This document shows positions 1 to 5,044 of a stretch of 5,044 bases of DNA, piece after piece. Under the pieces are notes generated by a model. That model was not told where the DNA came from. It saw only the letters and a program-made list of their open reading frames with translations, and did no database searches. The stretch's first letter is position 1, and the number at the start of each line of letters is the position of its first letter. Source of the DNA: Lachnospiraceae bacterium (GTDB lineage Bacteria; Bacillota; Clostridia; Lachnospirales; Lachnospiraceae); the NCBI GenBank assembly GCA_021204285.1, contig JAJPZP010000208.1, positions 1-5,044 of the forward strand, read 5' to 3'. The translations under genes and the position numbers were made by a program.

Positions 1-23
1 CATCCGCTTGGATGGCTAGTTAA

Positions 24-46
24 GCTGAAAGTGTTATTATTTCAGC
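24..46 (+). other. Small hairpin upstream of the response regulator
   Basis: A 7-bp inverted repeat, GCTGAAA (24-30) and TTTCAGC (40-46), encloses a 9-base loop. It lies in the AT-rich stretch before the response regulator start. No T-run follows directly (GTTTCCTTAAA), so it does not look like a normal terminator. It may be a leader structure, or the 3' end of a transcript from a gene left of the window. Short frames entering from the left edge stop at 17-19 and 21-23, so the tail of an upstream gene could lie in the first 23 bases, but nothing recognisable is visible. Confidence 0.25.
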
Positions 47-70
47 GTTTCCTTAAAAAAAATAATATGC

Positions 71-75
71 AGGAG
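71..75 (+). promoter_or_regulatory. Ribosome binding site of the response regulator
   Basis: AGGAG sits 9 bases before the ATG at 85. It decides the start against the in-frame GTG at 31 and ATG at 67, neither of which has a comparable site. Confidence 0.75.
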
Positions 76-84
76 TGTGGGCTT

Positions 85-759
85 ATGGAGAAGCTTAAGA
101 TTTTAGTGGTGGACGATGAAAGCCGCATGCGGAAACTCGTAAAAGATTTTCTCGTAAAGAATAATTATGAAGTGTTCGAAGCCGAAGACGGGGAGCAGGC
201 GGTCGACATCTTTTTTGAGCAAAAGGATATTGCACTGATCATTCTGGATGTAATGATGCCTAAGATGGACGGCTGGCAGGTGTGCCGCGAAATCCGCGCT
301 TACTCGAAAGTTCCGATTATCATGCTGACTGCGAAGGGGGATGAGCAGGATGAACTACAGGGCTTTGAACTCGGCGTCGATGAATATGTGACCAAACCCT
401 TCAGCCCGAAAATCCTGGTCGCGCATGTCGAAGCGATTCTGCGCCGTTCAAATCTGCTGGTGAGTGAAGATATATTGAAAGCAGGCGGTATCGAACTGAA
501 CAAGTCTGCCCATCAGGTCAGCATCGAGGGGCGCGACGTTGATCTGAGCTATAAAGAATTTGAACTTCTCGCCTACTTTATGGAAAATCAGGGCATCGCC
601 CTGTCCCGGGAAAAGATTCTGAATAATGTATGGAATTACGACTATTTCGGGGATGCACGCACGATTGATACGCATGTTAAAAAACTCCGCAGTAAGCTCG
701 GCGACAAGGGCGAGCTGATCAAGACAATCTGGGGGATCGGATATAAATTCGAAGTATGA
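85..759 (+). CDS. OmpR/PhoB-family response regulator (receiver + winged helix)
   Basis: This is a two-component DNA-binding response regulator of 224 residues, the normal length for the family. The receiver domain (about 3-120) shows the acidic pair D10/D11, the phospho-acceptor D55 in LDVMMPKMDG, the switch residues T82 and Y101, and the conserved K104 followed by P105. A linker leads to an OmpR-type winged helix (about 130-224) with the recognition-helix signature RTIDTHVKKLRSKLG and a closing GIGYKFEV hairpin. A phosphorylated dimer would bind direct-repeat sites in promoters. I chose the ATG at 85 because AGGAG at 71-75 lies 9 bases upstream and the protein then begins, as is typical, MEKLKILVVDD. 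In-frame GTG (31) and ATG (67) starts would add residues unlike the family. No histidine kinase gene adjoins it on the right, where a terminator follows; a partner could be left of the window. The target genes cannot be told from sequence. Confidence 0.95.
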   Translation: MEKLKILVVDDESRMRKLVKDFLVKNNYEVFEAEDGEQAVDIFFEQKDIALIILDVMMPKMDGWQVCREIRAYSKVPIIMLTAKGDEQDELQGFELGVDEYVTKPFSPKILVAHVEAILRRSNLLVSEDILKAGGIELNKSAHQVSIEGRDVDLSYKEFELLAYFMENQGIALSREKILNNVWNYDYFGDARTIDTHVKKLRSKLGDKGELIKTIWGIGYKFEV

Positions 760-783
760 CAGAAGCGCGGATCGCTATCTGTC
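758..783 (+). other. Hairpin directly after the response regulator stop codon
   Basis: GACAGA (758-763) pairs with TCTGTC (778-783), and AGCG (764-767) pairs with CGCT (773-776), around a 5-base loop with one bulged A (777). The stem starts inside the TGA stop codon. No T-run follows on either strand, so it is unlikely to terminate by itself. It may stabilise the 3' end or help stop readthrough from the convergent xpt transcript. Confidence 0.4.
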
Positions 784-797
784 GTCTATGAACACGC

Positions 798-845
798 AGA
801 CCGCGACGAGAAGCAATGCTTCATGCCGCGGTCTTTTATTTTTCT
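798..845 (+). terminator. Rho-independent terminator of the response regulator
   Basis: AGACCGCG (798-805) pairs with CGCGGTCT (827-834). An inner stem GAAGC (810-814) / GCTTC (818-822) has a 3-base loop. The stem runs straight into the T-rich TCTTTTATTTTT tract (832-843). The orientation suits + strand transcripts. On the - strand no T-run follows the hairpin, so it does not obviously terminate xpt. Confidence 0.85.
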
Positions 846-851
846 GAGATT

Positions 852-1442
852 TTATCGCTCCGGCTGCCGGGCAAAACAGATCTCGCCGGTTTCGGCGTTC
901 ATACTCTCCACAATTGCGAGCGATTCCAGGCGATAACCCAGGTTACGGATTGTGCGTCCACCCGGCTGGAAGCCCTTCTCGATCGCAATACCGATGCCCT
1001 CTACAGTCGCACCCGCAGAATTGACGATGGAAATCAGGCCCTGCAGTGCGCAGCCATTCGCGAGGAAATCATCGATGATCAGCACATGATCCTCCGGGGA
1101 CAGAAATTTCTGAGAAACGATGACCTGATTTTTGCAACGATGCGTAAAGGACTCAACCTCCGCGACATACATCTCACCCTCGAGATTAATCGTATGAGAT
1201 TTCTTCGCGAAGACAACCGGTGCGTCAAAGTAGCGCGCGACAATACTGGCAATCCCAATCCCGGAAGCCTCGATCGTCAGAATCTTATTGATCGGCACTC
1301 CCTCAAAGCGGCGTTTAAACTCCGCTCCCATCTGTTCAAACAGCTGAATATCCATCTGATGATTCAGAAAGCTGTCAACTTTCAGGACATTTCCCTCTTT
1401 AACAATCCCGTCTTTTGCGATGCGTTCCTCAAGAAAGTTCAT
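852..1442 (-). CDS. xpt: Xanthine phosphoribosyltransferase
   Basis: This cytoplasmic purine-salvage enzyme transfers a phosphoribosyl group from PRPP to xanthine, giving XMP and pyrophosphate. XMP then feeds GMP synthesis. The protein has 196 residues, against 194 for Bacillus subtilis Xpt as I recall it, and resembles it throughout. It has the N-terminal [10 protein letters not shown] segment (20-29), TIEASGIG (56-63) before the PRPP loop region, VVFAKK (76-81), the type I PRTase PRPP-binding motif [11 protein letters not shown] (120-130), and [12 protein letters not shown] near the C-terminus. The start is fixed by a GGAGG site (1452-1456) 8 bases upstream. It appears to be a single-gene unit, convergent with the response regulator and divergent from the S-component gene. 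No pbuX-type xanthine permease follows, unlike the xpt-pbuX pair of Bacillus. I found no guanine riboswitch in the leader. Confidence 0.96.
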   Translation of the reverse strand: MNFLEERIAKDGIVKEGNVLKVDSFLNHQMDIQLFEQMGAEFKRRFEGVPINKILTIEASGIGIASIVARYFDAPVVFAKKSHTINLEGEMYVAEVESFTHRCKNQVIVSQKFLSPEDHVLIIDDFLANGCALQGLISIVNSAGATVEGIGIAIEKGFQPGGRTIRNLGYRLESLAIVESMNAETGEICFARQPER

Positions 1443-1451
1443 TCTACAATT

Positions 1452-1456
1452 CCTCC
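1452..1456 (-). promoter_or_regulatory. Ribosome binding site of xpt
   Basis: On the - strand this reads GGAGG, 9 bases before the ATG (1442-1440) counted from the last G. It is a strong Firmicute-type site supporting the chosen start. Confidence 0.8.
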
Positions 1457-1530
1457 GTCAGTAAAAATGTTATAAGAAGCGTATCATATTTTAGATTCTC
1501 TGACAAGTTCTTTATCTGGCATTGTCGAAA

Positions 1531-1561
1531 ATTATAAAACTGGCTATTTTAAAATGGTCAG
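1531..1561 (-). promoter_or_regulatory. Candidate promoter for xpt
   Basis: On the - strand a perfect TATAAT lies at 1536-1531 in an AT-rich run. The best -35-like hexamer is CTGACC (1561-1556), 4 of 6 matches but at a long 19-base spacing. The transcript would have a leader of roughly 80 bases. A second -10-like TATGAT (1488-1483) has no suitable -35 box. The -35 element falls inside the palindrome at 1537-1564. Confidence 0.35.
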
Positions 1562-1564
1562 TTT
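1537..1564. promoter_or_regulatory. 28-bp palindrome, candidate operator between divergent genes
   Basis: The left arm AAACTGGCTATTTT (1537-1550) and the right arm AAAATGGTCAGTTT (1551-1564) are reverse complements at 12 of 14 positions. The two mismatches would be G-T pairs. The centre ATTTTAAAAT has no loop, which suits a site for a dimeric DNA-binding protein better than an RNA hairpin. It covers the -35 regions of candidate promoters for xpt and for the S-component gene, so one regulator could control both. I do not recognise it as the site of a named regulator. Confidence 0.5.
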
Positions 1565-1583
1565 GGGATTAATATACTATAAA
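1555..1583 (+). promoter_or_regulatory. Candidate promoter for the S-component operon
   Basis: TGGTCA (1555-1560, 4 of 6 matches to TTGACA) is followed after 17 bases by TATAAA (1578-1583, 5 of 6 matches to TATAAT). An overlapping TATACT (1573-1578) is an alternative -10 box without a good -35. The -35 hexamer lies in the right arm of the palindrome. The leader to the ATG at 1668 would be about 75 bases. Confidence 0.4.
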
Positions 1584-1655
1584 ACTTCCGGACAGTAGCC
1601 TGATAAACAGCATGCACGGACATACAGACATCGGACGGACTGACTTTTATAATTC

Positions 1656-1662
1656 AAGGAGG
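1656..1662 (+). promoter_or_regulatory. Ribosome binding site of the S-component gene
   Basis: AAGGAGG lies 5 bases before the ATG at 1668. The match to the 16S anti-Shine-Dalgarno is nearly full, so translation is probably strong. The spacing is on the short side. Confidence 0.8.
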
Positions 1663-1667
1663 ACACT

Positions 1668-2204
1668 ATGAACACAAGAGAAATCACTTCTGAAAGAAAC
1701 AGCATAACCGTTTCAGAAATCGCCATCTCGGGCGTATGCATTGCCCTCACCTTTGTTGCTACCGGCTTTGTCAATATCCGCCTGCCGATCGCGGCAAACG
1801 GCGGCCTGGTACATCTTGGAAATGTTCCGCTTTTCCTCGCGGCCATCATCTTCGGGAAACGGACCGGCGCGCTGTCCGGATCTGTCGGCATGGCGCTCTT
1901 TGATCTGATGGGCGGATGGGTACTGTGGGCGCCTTTCACCTTTGTGGTTGTCGGCCTGATGGGCTGGACGGTCGGCGCGATCACGGAGAAGCATCACGGC
2001 TTCGGCTGGAACGCGCTCGCCATCGCGGCGGCCTGCGTTATCAAGATCGTCGGCTATTATATTGCCGAAGGTATTATTTACGGAAACTGGATAATCCCCG
2101 CGTTGTCAATCCCGGGGAATCTTGTACAGATCGGCGTTGCTGCAGTACTGGTGCTGCCGATTGCCGAGGGCGTGCGCAGAGTTATCAGACGTCAGACTAT
2201 ATAA
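1668..2204 (+). CDS. ECF transporter S component (PF07155-like, probably a B6-related vitamin)
   Basis: This is a small integral membrane protein of 178 residues, the usual size for the substrate-binding S subunit of energy-coupling factor vitamin importers. About six hydrophobic segments are visible, near 18-36, 47-63, 67-84, 87-106, 115-134 and 150-172, with a basic C-terminus (RRVIRR). Segment 1 has small residues at A19 and A26 like the AxxxA-type helix that docks on EcfT. The central block (about 36-103) holds N36, P40, HLGNVPLFLAAIIFG, FDLMGGWVLWAP and the glycines G96, G99 and G103. This layout is typical of the riboflavin/HMP/pyridoxine-type S family (HmpT, PdxU). The window has no EcfA, EcfA' or EcfT genes, so it probably uses a shared (group II) energising module encoded elsewhere. 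The substrate is not certain. Its partner aminotransferase 55 bases downstream points to a vitamin B6 form; hydroxymethylpyrimidine is an alternative. Confidence 0.85.
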   Translation: MNTREITSERNSITVSEIAISGVCIALTFVATGFVNIRLPIAANGGLVHLGNVPLFLAAIIFGKRTGALSGSVGMALFDLMGGWVLWAPFTFVVVGLMGWTVGAITEKHHGFGWNALAIAAACVIKIVGYYIAEGIIYGNWIIPALSIPGNLVQIGVAAVLVLPIAEGVRRVIRRQTI

Positions 2205-2207
2205 CAA

Positions 2208-2226
2208 CCGCAACGCAAGCGTGCGG
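2208..2226 (+). other. Intercistronic hairpin in the two-gene operon
   Basis: CCGCA (2208-2212) pairs with TGCGG (2222-2226), 4 bases after the S-component stop. No T-run follows, so it is not an intrinsic terminator. It may protect the upstream message or set the relative level of the two cistrons. The short stem could also be chance. Confidence 0.3.
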
Positions 2227-2244
2227 CATTCTGCTATCATAGAA

Positions 2245-2248
2245 AGGA
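2245..2248 (+). promoter_or_regulatory. Ribosome binding site of the aminotransferase
   Basis: AGGA lies 11 bases before the ATG at 2260, weaker and more distant than the site of the preceding gene. It supports the 2260 start over the longer open frame that begins inside the S-component gene. A nearer ATG at 2255 is out of frame. Confidence 0.55.
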
Positions 2249-2259
2249 AATATAATGAC

Positions 2260-3345
2260 ATGTATAAGATCATGACCCCCGGACCCACGCAGGTCCGTGA
2301 AAATGTGCGTATGGCGAGGAGCCTCTCCTGCACGAATTCAGATCTCGACCCGGAATTTTACGACTATTACCGCGACACCTGTTCGCTGATCAGCGAGCTC
2401 CTGGAGACGGAAAATCCCGCCTACATTCTGGACGGCGAAGGTATCCTCGGTCTCGAGGCCGCCTGCGCTTCTCTGACTGAGCCGGGCGATCAGGTACTGG
2501 TCGTGGACAACGGCGTATACGGTCGTGGCTTCGCAGACTTCGTAAAGATCTATGGCGGCGAGCCTGTCTTCTATGAAGCCCCTTACACGAAAGCCATTGA
2601 TGTGAATGCTTTCCGTGCGTATCTTAAAGAACATCACGACTTCAAGTACGCGGCGATGGTGCACTGTGACACGCCGAGTGGCGTGCTGAACCCGGTGGAG
2701 GAGATGGGACGGACACTCCACGAATATGGCATTCTTTCCATTGTCGATTCCGTGTCCGCCATGTTCGGCGAACCGCTCCATGTGGACGCCGGACAACTCG
2801 ATATTGTCTGCGGTGGCTCGCAGAAGGCGCTCTCCGCCCCTCCCGGACTCACATTTGTGACCGTAAACCCCGCTGCCATGAAGGCCATGGAGGAACGAAA
2901 AACACCCATCGCCTCCTTCTACGCGAATATTCTCATATTCCGGGATTATTATAAAAATCAGTGGTTCCCCTACACGATGCCGATCAGCGACATCTATGGA
3001 CTGCGAGCCGCGCTGGAAAATGTGAAGGCCGATCCGGGGCGCTTCGAGCGGCACCGGAAGCTCGGCGAGCTCTGCCGGAAGCGCATTCTCGATATGGGAC
3101 TCTCCCTCTATCTGGAAAACGGTTTCTCCAACACTGTGACCGTCGTGCGCGTGCCGGAGGGAATCAGCGCCGCTGCTATCCTGGAAGGCATGAAGCGCGA
3201 GCACGGCATCATGATCGCCGGCAGCTTCGACGTTCTCGCCGGACAGGTCATCCGCATCGGCCACATGGGCGAAAACGCGAATGAAAAAGATGTCTGCGAG
3301 ACGCTCGACGCGCTTGCGGACGTGCTGAACAAGCTTCACAGCTAA
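2260..3345 (+). CDS. Class V aminotransferase, pyridoxamine-pyruvate aminotransferase-like
   Basis: This is a fold-type I, class V transaminase of 361 residues, normal for the alanine-glyoxylate/serine-pyruvate aminotransferase group. It starts with MTPGPT (5-10), as these proteins do. D163 in IVDSVSAMFG should bind the cofactor ring nitrogen. K189 in SQKALSAPPGLT is the Schiff-base lysine. R332 in RIGHMG should hold the substrate carboxylate. Unusually, the phosphate-contact serine of human AGT (Ser81) is E60 in GEGILGLEAA, and Tyr260 of AGT corresponds to F236 in WFPYT. M. loti pyridoxamine-pyruvate aminotransferase, as I recall it, has the same Glu (Glu-68), which excludes PLP so that free pyridoxal/pyridoxamine is the substrate. 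It also shares the GVYGxGF, HxDTPSG and FP[FY]T blocks. Its second carboxylate arginine (Arg-336) is F323 here, so the amino donor or acceptor may differ. The neighbouring S component fits a vitamer-salvage role. An ordinary PLP-dependent alanine/serine-glyoxylate transaminase remains possible. Fold assignment is sure; the reaction is inferred. Confidence 0.9.
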   Translation: MYKIMTPGPTQVRENVRMARSLSCTNSDLDPEFYDYYRDTCSLISELLETENPAYILDGEGILGLEAACASLTEPGDQVLVVDNGVYGRGFADFVKIYGGEPVFYEAPYTKAIDVNAFRAYLKEHHDFKYAAMVHCDTPSGVLNPVEEMGRTLHEYGILSIVDSVSAMFGEPLHVDAGQLDIVCGGSQKALSAPPGLTFVTVNPAAMKAMEERKTPIASFYANILIFRDYYKNQWFPYTMPISDIYGLRAALENVKADPGRFERHRKLGELCRKRILDMGLSLYLENGFSNTVTVVRVPEGISAAAILEGMKREHGIMIAGSFDVLAGQVIRIGHMGENANEKDVCETLDALADVLNKLHS

Positions 3346-3369
3346 ATTTCAAAACCTGTACCAACACGG

Positions 3370-3420
3370 CAACTCCAGCAGCCCGCCTCTCCGTGCTGCT
3401 CTGGAGTTGTCTTTACTTTA
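3370..3420 (+). terminator. Rho-independent terminator of the S-component/aminotransferase operon
   Basis: CAACTCCAG (3370-3378) pairs with CTGGAGTTG (3401-3409), and the stem continues inward with CAGC (3379-3382) / GCTG (3395-3398) after a 2-base bulge. It is followed by the T-rich TCTTTACTTTA (3410-3420). It lies 24 bases after the aminotransferase stop. For dnaK coming from the other side, the stem is followed only by a delayed TTTT about 13 bases later, so action in that direction is doubtful. Confidence 0.8.
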
Positions 3421-3448
3421 GAAAACTTTTCCTATACTTCAGCGCGCT

Positions 3449-5044
3449 TCACCCCTGCTCCTGGTACCCCGCCGTGCTGCTCTCAAGCTGGCTCTTCGCC
3501 TCGCGCAGCGCCTGGATGTCAGCATCCGTCACCTTGTCGAGGCGGCACTTGCTCACGAGCTTCTGCAGTCTCGCGCTGTCGCTCTTGATCAGCTTCTTCT
3601 GCTGCTTTTCCATCTGCTTCCCGGTGTTTCTTATGATCTGGTCGGCCTCACCCAGCAGCTTCCGGCACTCGTCGAGGAGCTCCATGGCCTCACGCCTCAC
3701 CTGATCCTGGCCGGAATAGGCCGCCGCATCGCGAATCGCCTGATCAATCTCCGTCTCGGACATGCGGTCATTCGCCGTGATCGTGATGGACTGCGCCTTT
3801 CCGGTGTCCAGATCCTTCGCGGAGACCTGCAGAATCCCGTTGGCGTCAATGTCAAAGGTGACCTCGATCTGCGGTACGCCGGCCGGCGCTTTCTTGATGC
3901 CGTTCAGGCGGAATTTTCCGATCGTCTTGTTGTCCCGCGCCATGGGGCGCTCGCCCTGCAGTACGTGAATGTCCACCGCGCGCTGATAAGGCGCCGCTGT
4001 GGAGAATATCTGCGAATAACGCGTGGGAAGCGTGGAATTGCGCTCGATCAGCCGCGTGGCTACGCCGCCCACCGTCTCGATGGAGAGGCTAAGCGGAATC
4101 ACGTCGAGCAGCAGCAGATCCTGTCCAGTGCCCGCTGCGGCCAGGCTGTTGCCCTGCAGCGTGCTGCCCAGAATGGCCGCTCCCTGCGCCACGCATTCGT
4201 CCGGATTGATATTGCGGGAGGGTTCCTTGCCGGTCAGCGTTTTTACCTTGGCCTGAACCGCCGGAATACGCGTGGAGCCTCCCACCAGCAACACGCGTCC
4301 GAGCTGGGACGGAGAAATCCTCGCGTCGCTCAGGGCACTCTGCACCGGACCCGCAGTGCGTTCTACCAGGTCGTAGGTGAGCTCGTCGAACTTCGCCCGC
4401 GTCAGCGTAAGGTCGAGATGCTGCGGCTCGCCGCGCGACTGCGTGAGATACGGCAGCGTGATCTGCGTCCGGTCCGAGGAGGAGAGCTCCTTCTTCGCCT
4501 GCTCCGCCGCGTCCTTCACGCGCTGCATCGCCGCAAAGTCACGGCGCAGGTCGACATGCTGACTCTCCTTAAAGCTTTTAACAATCCAGTCCACGACCCG
4601 CTCGTCAAAATCGTCGCCGCCAAGATGATTGTCACCTGCCGTGGCCAGTACCTCGATGACGCCGTCGCCGATCTCGATGATGGACACGTCGAAGGTACCG
4701 CCGCCAAGATCATAGACCATGACCTTCTGCGCCTCCCCGTGGTCGAGACCGTAGGACAGCGCCGCACTTGTCGGCTCGTTGATAATGCGCTTCACAGTCA
4801 GTCCCGCGATGCGCCCGGCGTCCTTGGTCGCCTGCCGCTGGATGTCGTTGAAATAGGCCGGAACCGTGATGACCGCCTCCGTCACCGGCTCCCCGATAAA
4901 CGCCTCCGCATCCTTTTTCAGCTGCATCAGAATCATCGCGCTGATCGTCTGCGGCTTATACTCCTTGCCGTCGATCCGGACGCCCCAGTCGTCGCCCATG
5001 TGACGCTTGATCGAGCTGATCGTCCTGTCCGGATTGGTCACGGC
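3449..5044 (-). CDS. dnaK: DnaK/Hsp70-family chaperone, N-terminus beyond the window
   Basis: This is a cytoplasmic ATP-driven chaperone that binds and releases unfolded peptides with DnaJ and GrpE. 531 residues are visible, and the frame stays open to the right edge. By comparison with E. coli DnaK about 57 N-terminal residues, including the first phosphate motif (IGIDLGTT), are missing. Visible landmarks, counted from the edge, are NEPTSAA (89-95), the phosphate-2 motif [10 protein letters not shown] (110-119), the adenosine motif [11 protein letters not shown] (251-261), the interdomain linker [11 protein letters not shown] (310-320), the beta substrate-binding domain (about 320-428) with IFSTAA and [11 protein letters not shown], and a helical lid (about 429-531). 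Between KRHMG and ISAM there are 16 residues against 40 in E. coli, the 24-residue Gram-positive deletion. Two seven-residue insertions lie before the linker and in the lid. The acidic C-terminal tail is absent (end AGYQEQG), giving an estimated full length near 590. No dnaJ follows. It may be a second DnaK paralogue. Confidence 0.95.
   Translation of the reverse strand, partial: AVTNPDRTISSIKRHMGDDWGVRIDGKEYKPQTISAMILMQLKKDAEAFIGEPVTEAVITVPAYFNDIQRQATKDAGRIAGLTVKRIINEPTSAALSYGLDHGEAQKVMVYDLGGGTFDVSIIEIGDGVIEVLATAGDNHLGGDDFDERVVDWIVKSFKESQHVDLRRDFAAMQRVKDAAEQAKKELSSSDRTQITLPYLTQSRGEPQHLDLTLTRAKFDELTYDLVERTAGPVQSALSDARISPSQLGRVLLVGGSTRIPAVQAKVKTLTGKEPSRNINPDECVAQGAAILGSTLQGNSLAAAGTGQDLLLLDVIPLSLSIETVGGVATRLIERNSTLPTRYSQIFSTAAPYQRAVDIHVLQGERPMARDNKTIGKFRLNGIKKAPAGVPQIEVTFDIDANGILQVSAKDLDTGKAQSITITANDRMSETEIDQAIRDAAAYSGQDQVRREAMELLDECRKLLGEADQIIRNTGKQMEKQQKKLIKSDSARLQKLVSKCRLDKVTDADIQALREAKSQLESSTAGYQEQG

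Noticed and set aside
8..40. Possible promoter (TTGGAT at 8-13, TATTAT at 35-40) before the response regulator
   Set aside because: The 21-base spacing is too long, and the first hexamer may lie in the end of an upstream gene.
816..1475. Open frame of 219 codons on + opposite xpt
   Set aside because: It is antisense to a clearly recognisable Xpt, begins inside a terminator, and its protein resembles no family I know.
1521..1533. PurR-box-like CGAA near the xpt promoter
   Set aside because: The flanks match poorly and there is no second inverted CGAA box at the spacing PurR needs.
1598..1621. TPP-riboswitch-like text (CCTGAT followed by a GCATGCACGGA-like run)
   Set aside because: The CTGAGA half of the TPP aptamer is absent upstream and the leader is too short to hold the paired helices.
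1577..1984. Open frame of 135 codons on - across the start of the S-component gene
   Set aside because: It overlaps the strong ribosome binding site and conserved membrane segments of the real gene in antisense, and gives a low-complexity Pro/Thr/Arg-rich product.
2122..2259. Longer N-terminus for the aminotransferase beginning inside the S-component gene
   Set aside because: The extra residues are unlike the family, which starts near MTPGPT, and a ribosome binding site precedes the ATG at 2260.
2338..3339. Open frame of 333 codons on - opposite the aminotransferase
   Set aside because: Its length comes from the GC-biased codon use of the true gene on the other strand. The product is rich in His, Arg and Val with no recognisable motif and no ribosome binding site that I could pick out.
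3391..3483. 12-base direct repeat CCGTGCTGCTCT at 3391-3402 and 3472-3483
   Set aside because: One copy is part of the terminator stem region and the other encodes the dnaK C-terminus. There are no further copies or mobile-element features, so it is probably chance.

Overview
The window reads as chromosomal DNA of a low-to-mid-GC Gram-positive anaerobe, probably a Clostridia-type Firmicute. The pointers are strong purine-rich ribosome binding sites, an ECF vitamin-transporter S component with no energising genes beside it, a Bacillus-like Xpt, and a DnaK lacking about 24 residues in the ATPase domain relative to E. coli DnaK, the classic Gram-positive deletion. The genes are GC-richer than the AT-rich spacer at 1443-1667. 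I see no mobile element, CRISPR array, tRNA or rRNA, and no gene-free stretch longer than about 225 bases.

Layout from left to right: (1) an OmpR/PhoB-type response regulator on + (85-759), closed by a strong intrinsic terminator (798-845). (2) xpt, xanthine phosphoribosyltransferase, on - (852-1442), convergent with the regulator. (3) A 225-base divergent intergenic region holding a 28-bp near-perfect palindrome (1537-1564) that overlaps candidate promoters facing both ways. (4) A probable two-gene + operon: an ECF S component (1668-2204) and a class V (alanine-glyoxylate aminotransferase fold) enzyme (2260-3345), ended by a terminator (3370-3420). (5) A DnaK-family chaperone on - (3449-5044), complete at its C-terminus but cut by the right edge, so its first ~57 residues are missing.

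The most interesting part is the S component/aminotransferase pair. In the aminotransferase the serine that normally touches the PLP phosphate is a glutamate (E60), and a second phosphate-contact tyrosine is a phenylalanine (F236). The same glutamate substitution is what makes pyridoxamine-pyruvate aminotransferase of Mesorhizobium loti use free, unphosphorylated vitamin B6. Together with a PF07155-like vitamin S component this suggests a B6-vitamer uptake and interconversion operon. That is inference from recalled family sequences, not from an alignment run here. The divergent palindrome may couple this operon to purine salvage by xpt. The DnaK is also somewhat unusual: it carries two seven-residue insertions, has no acidic tail and has no dnaJ after it.
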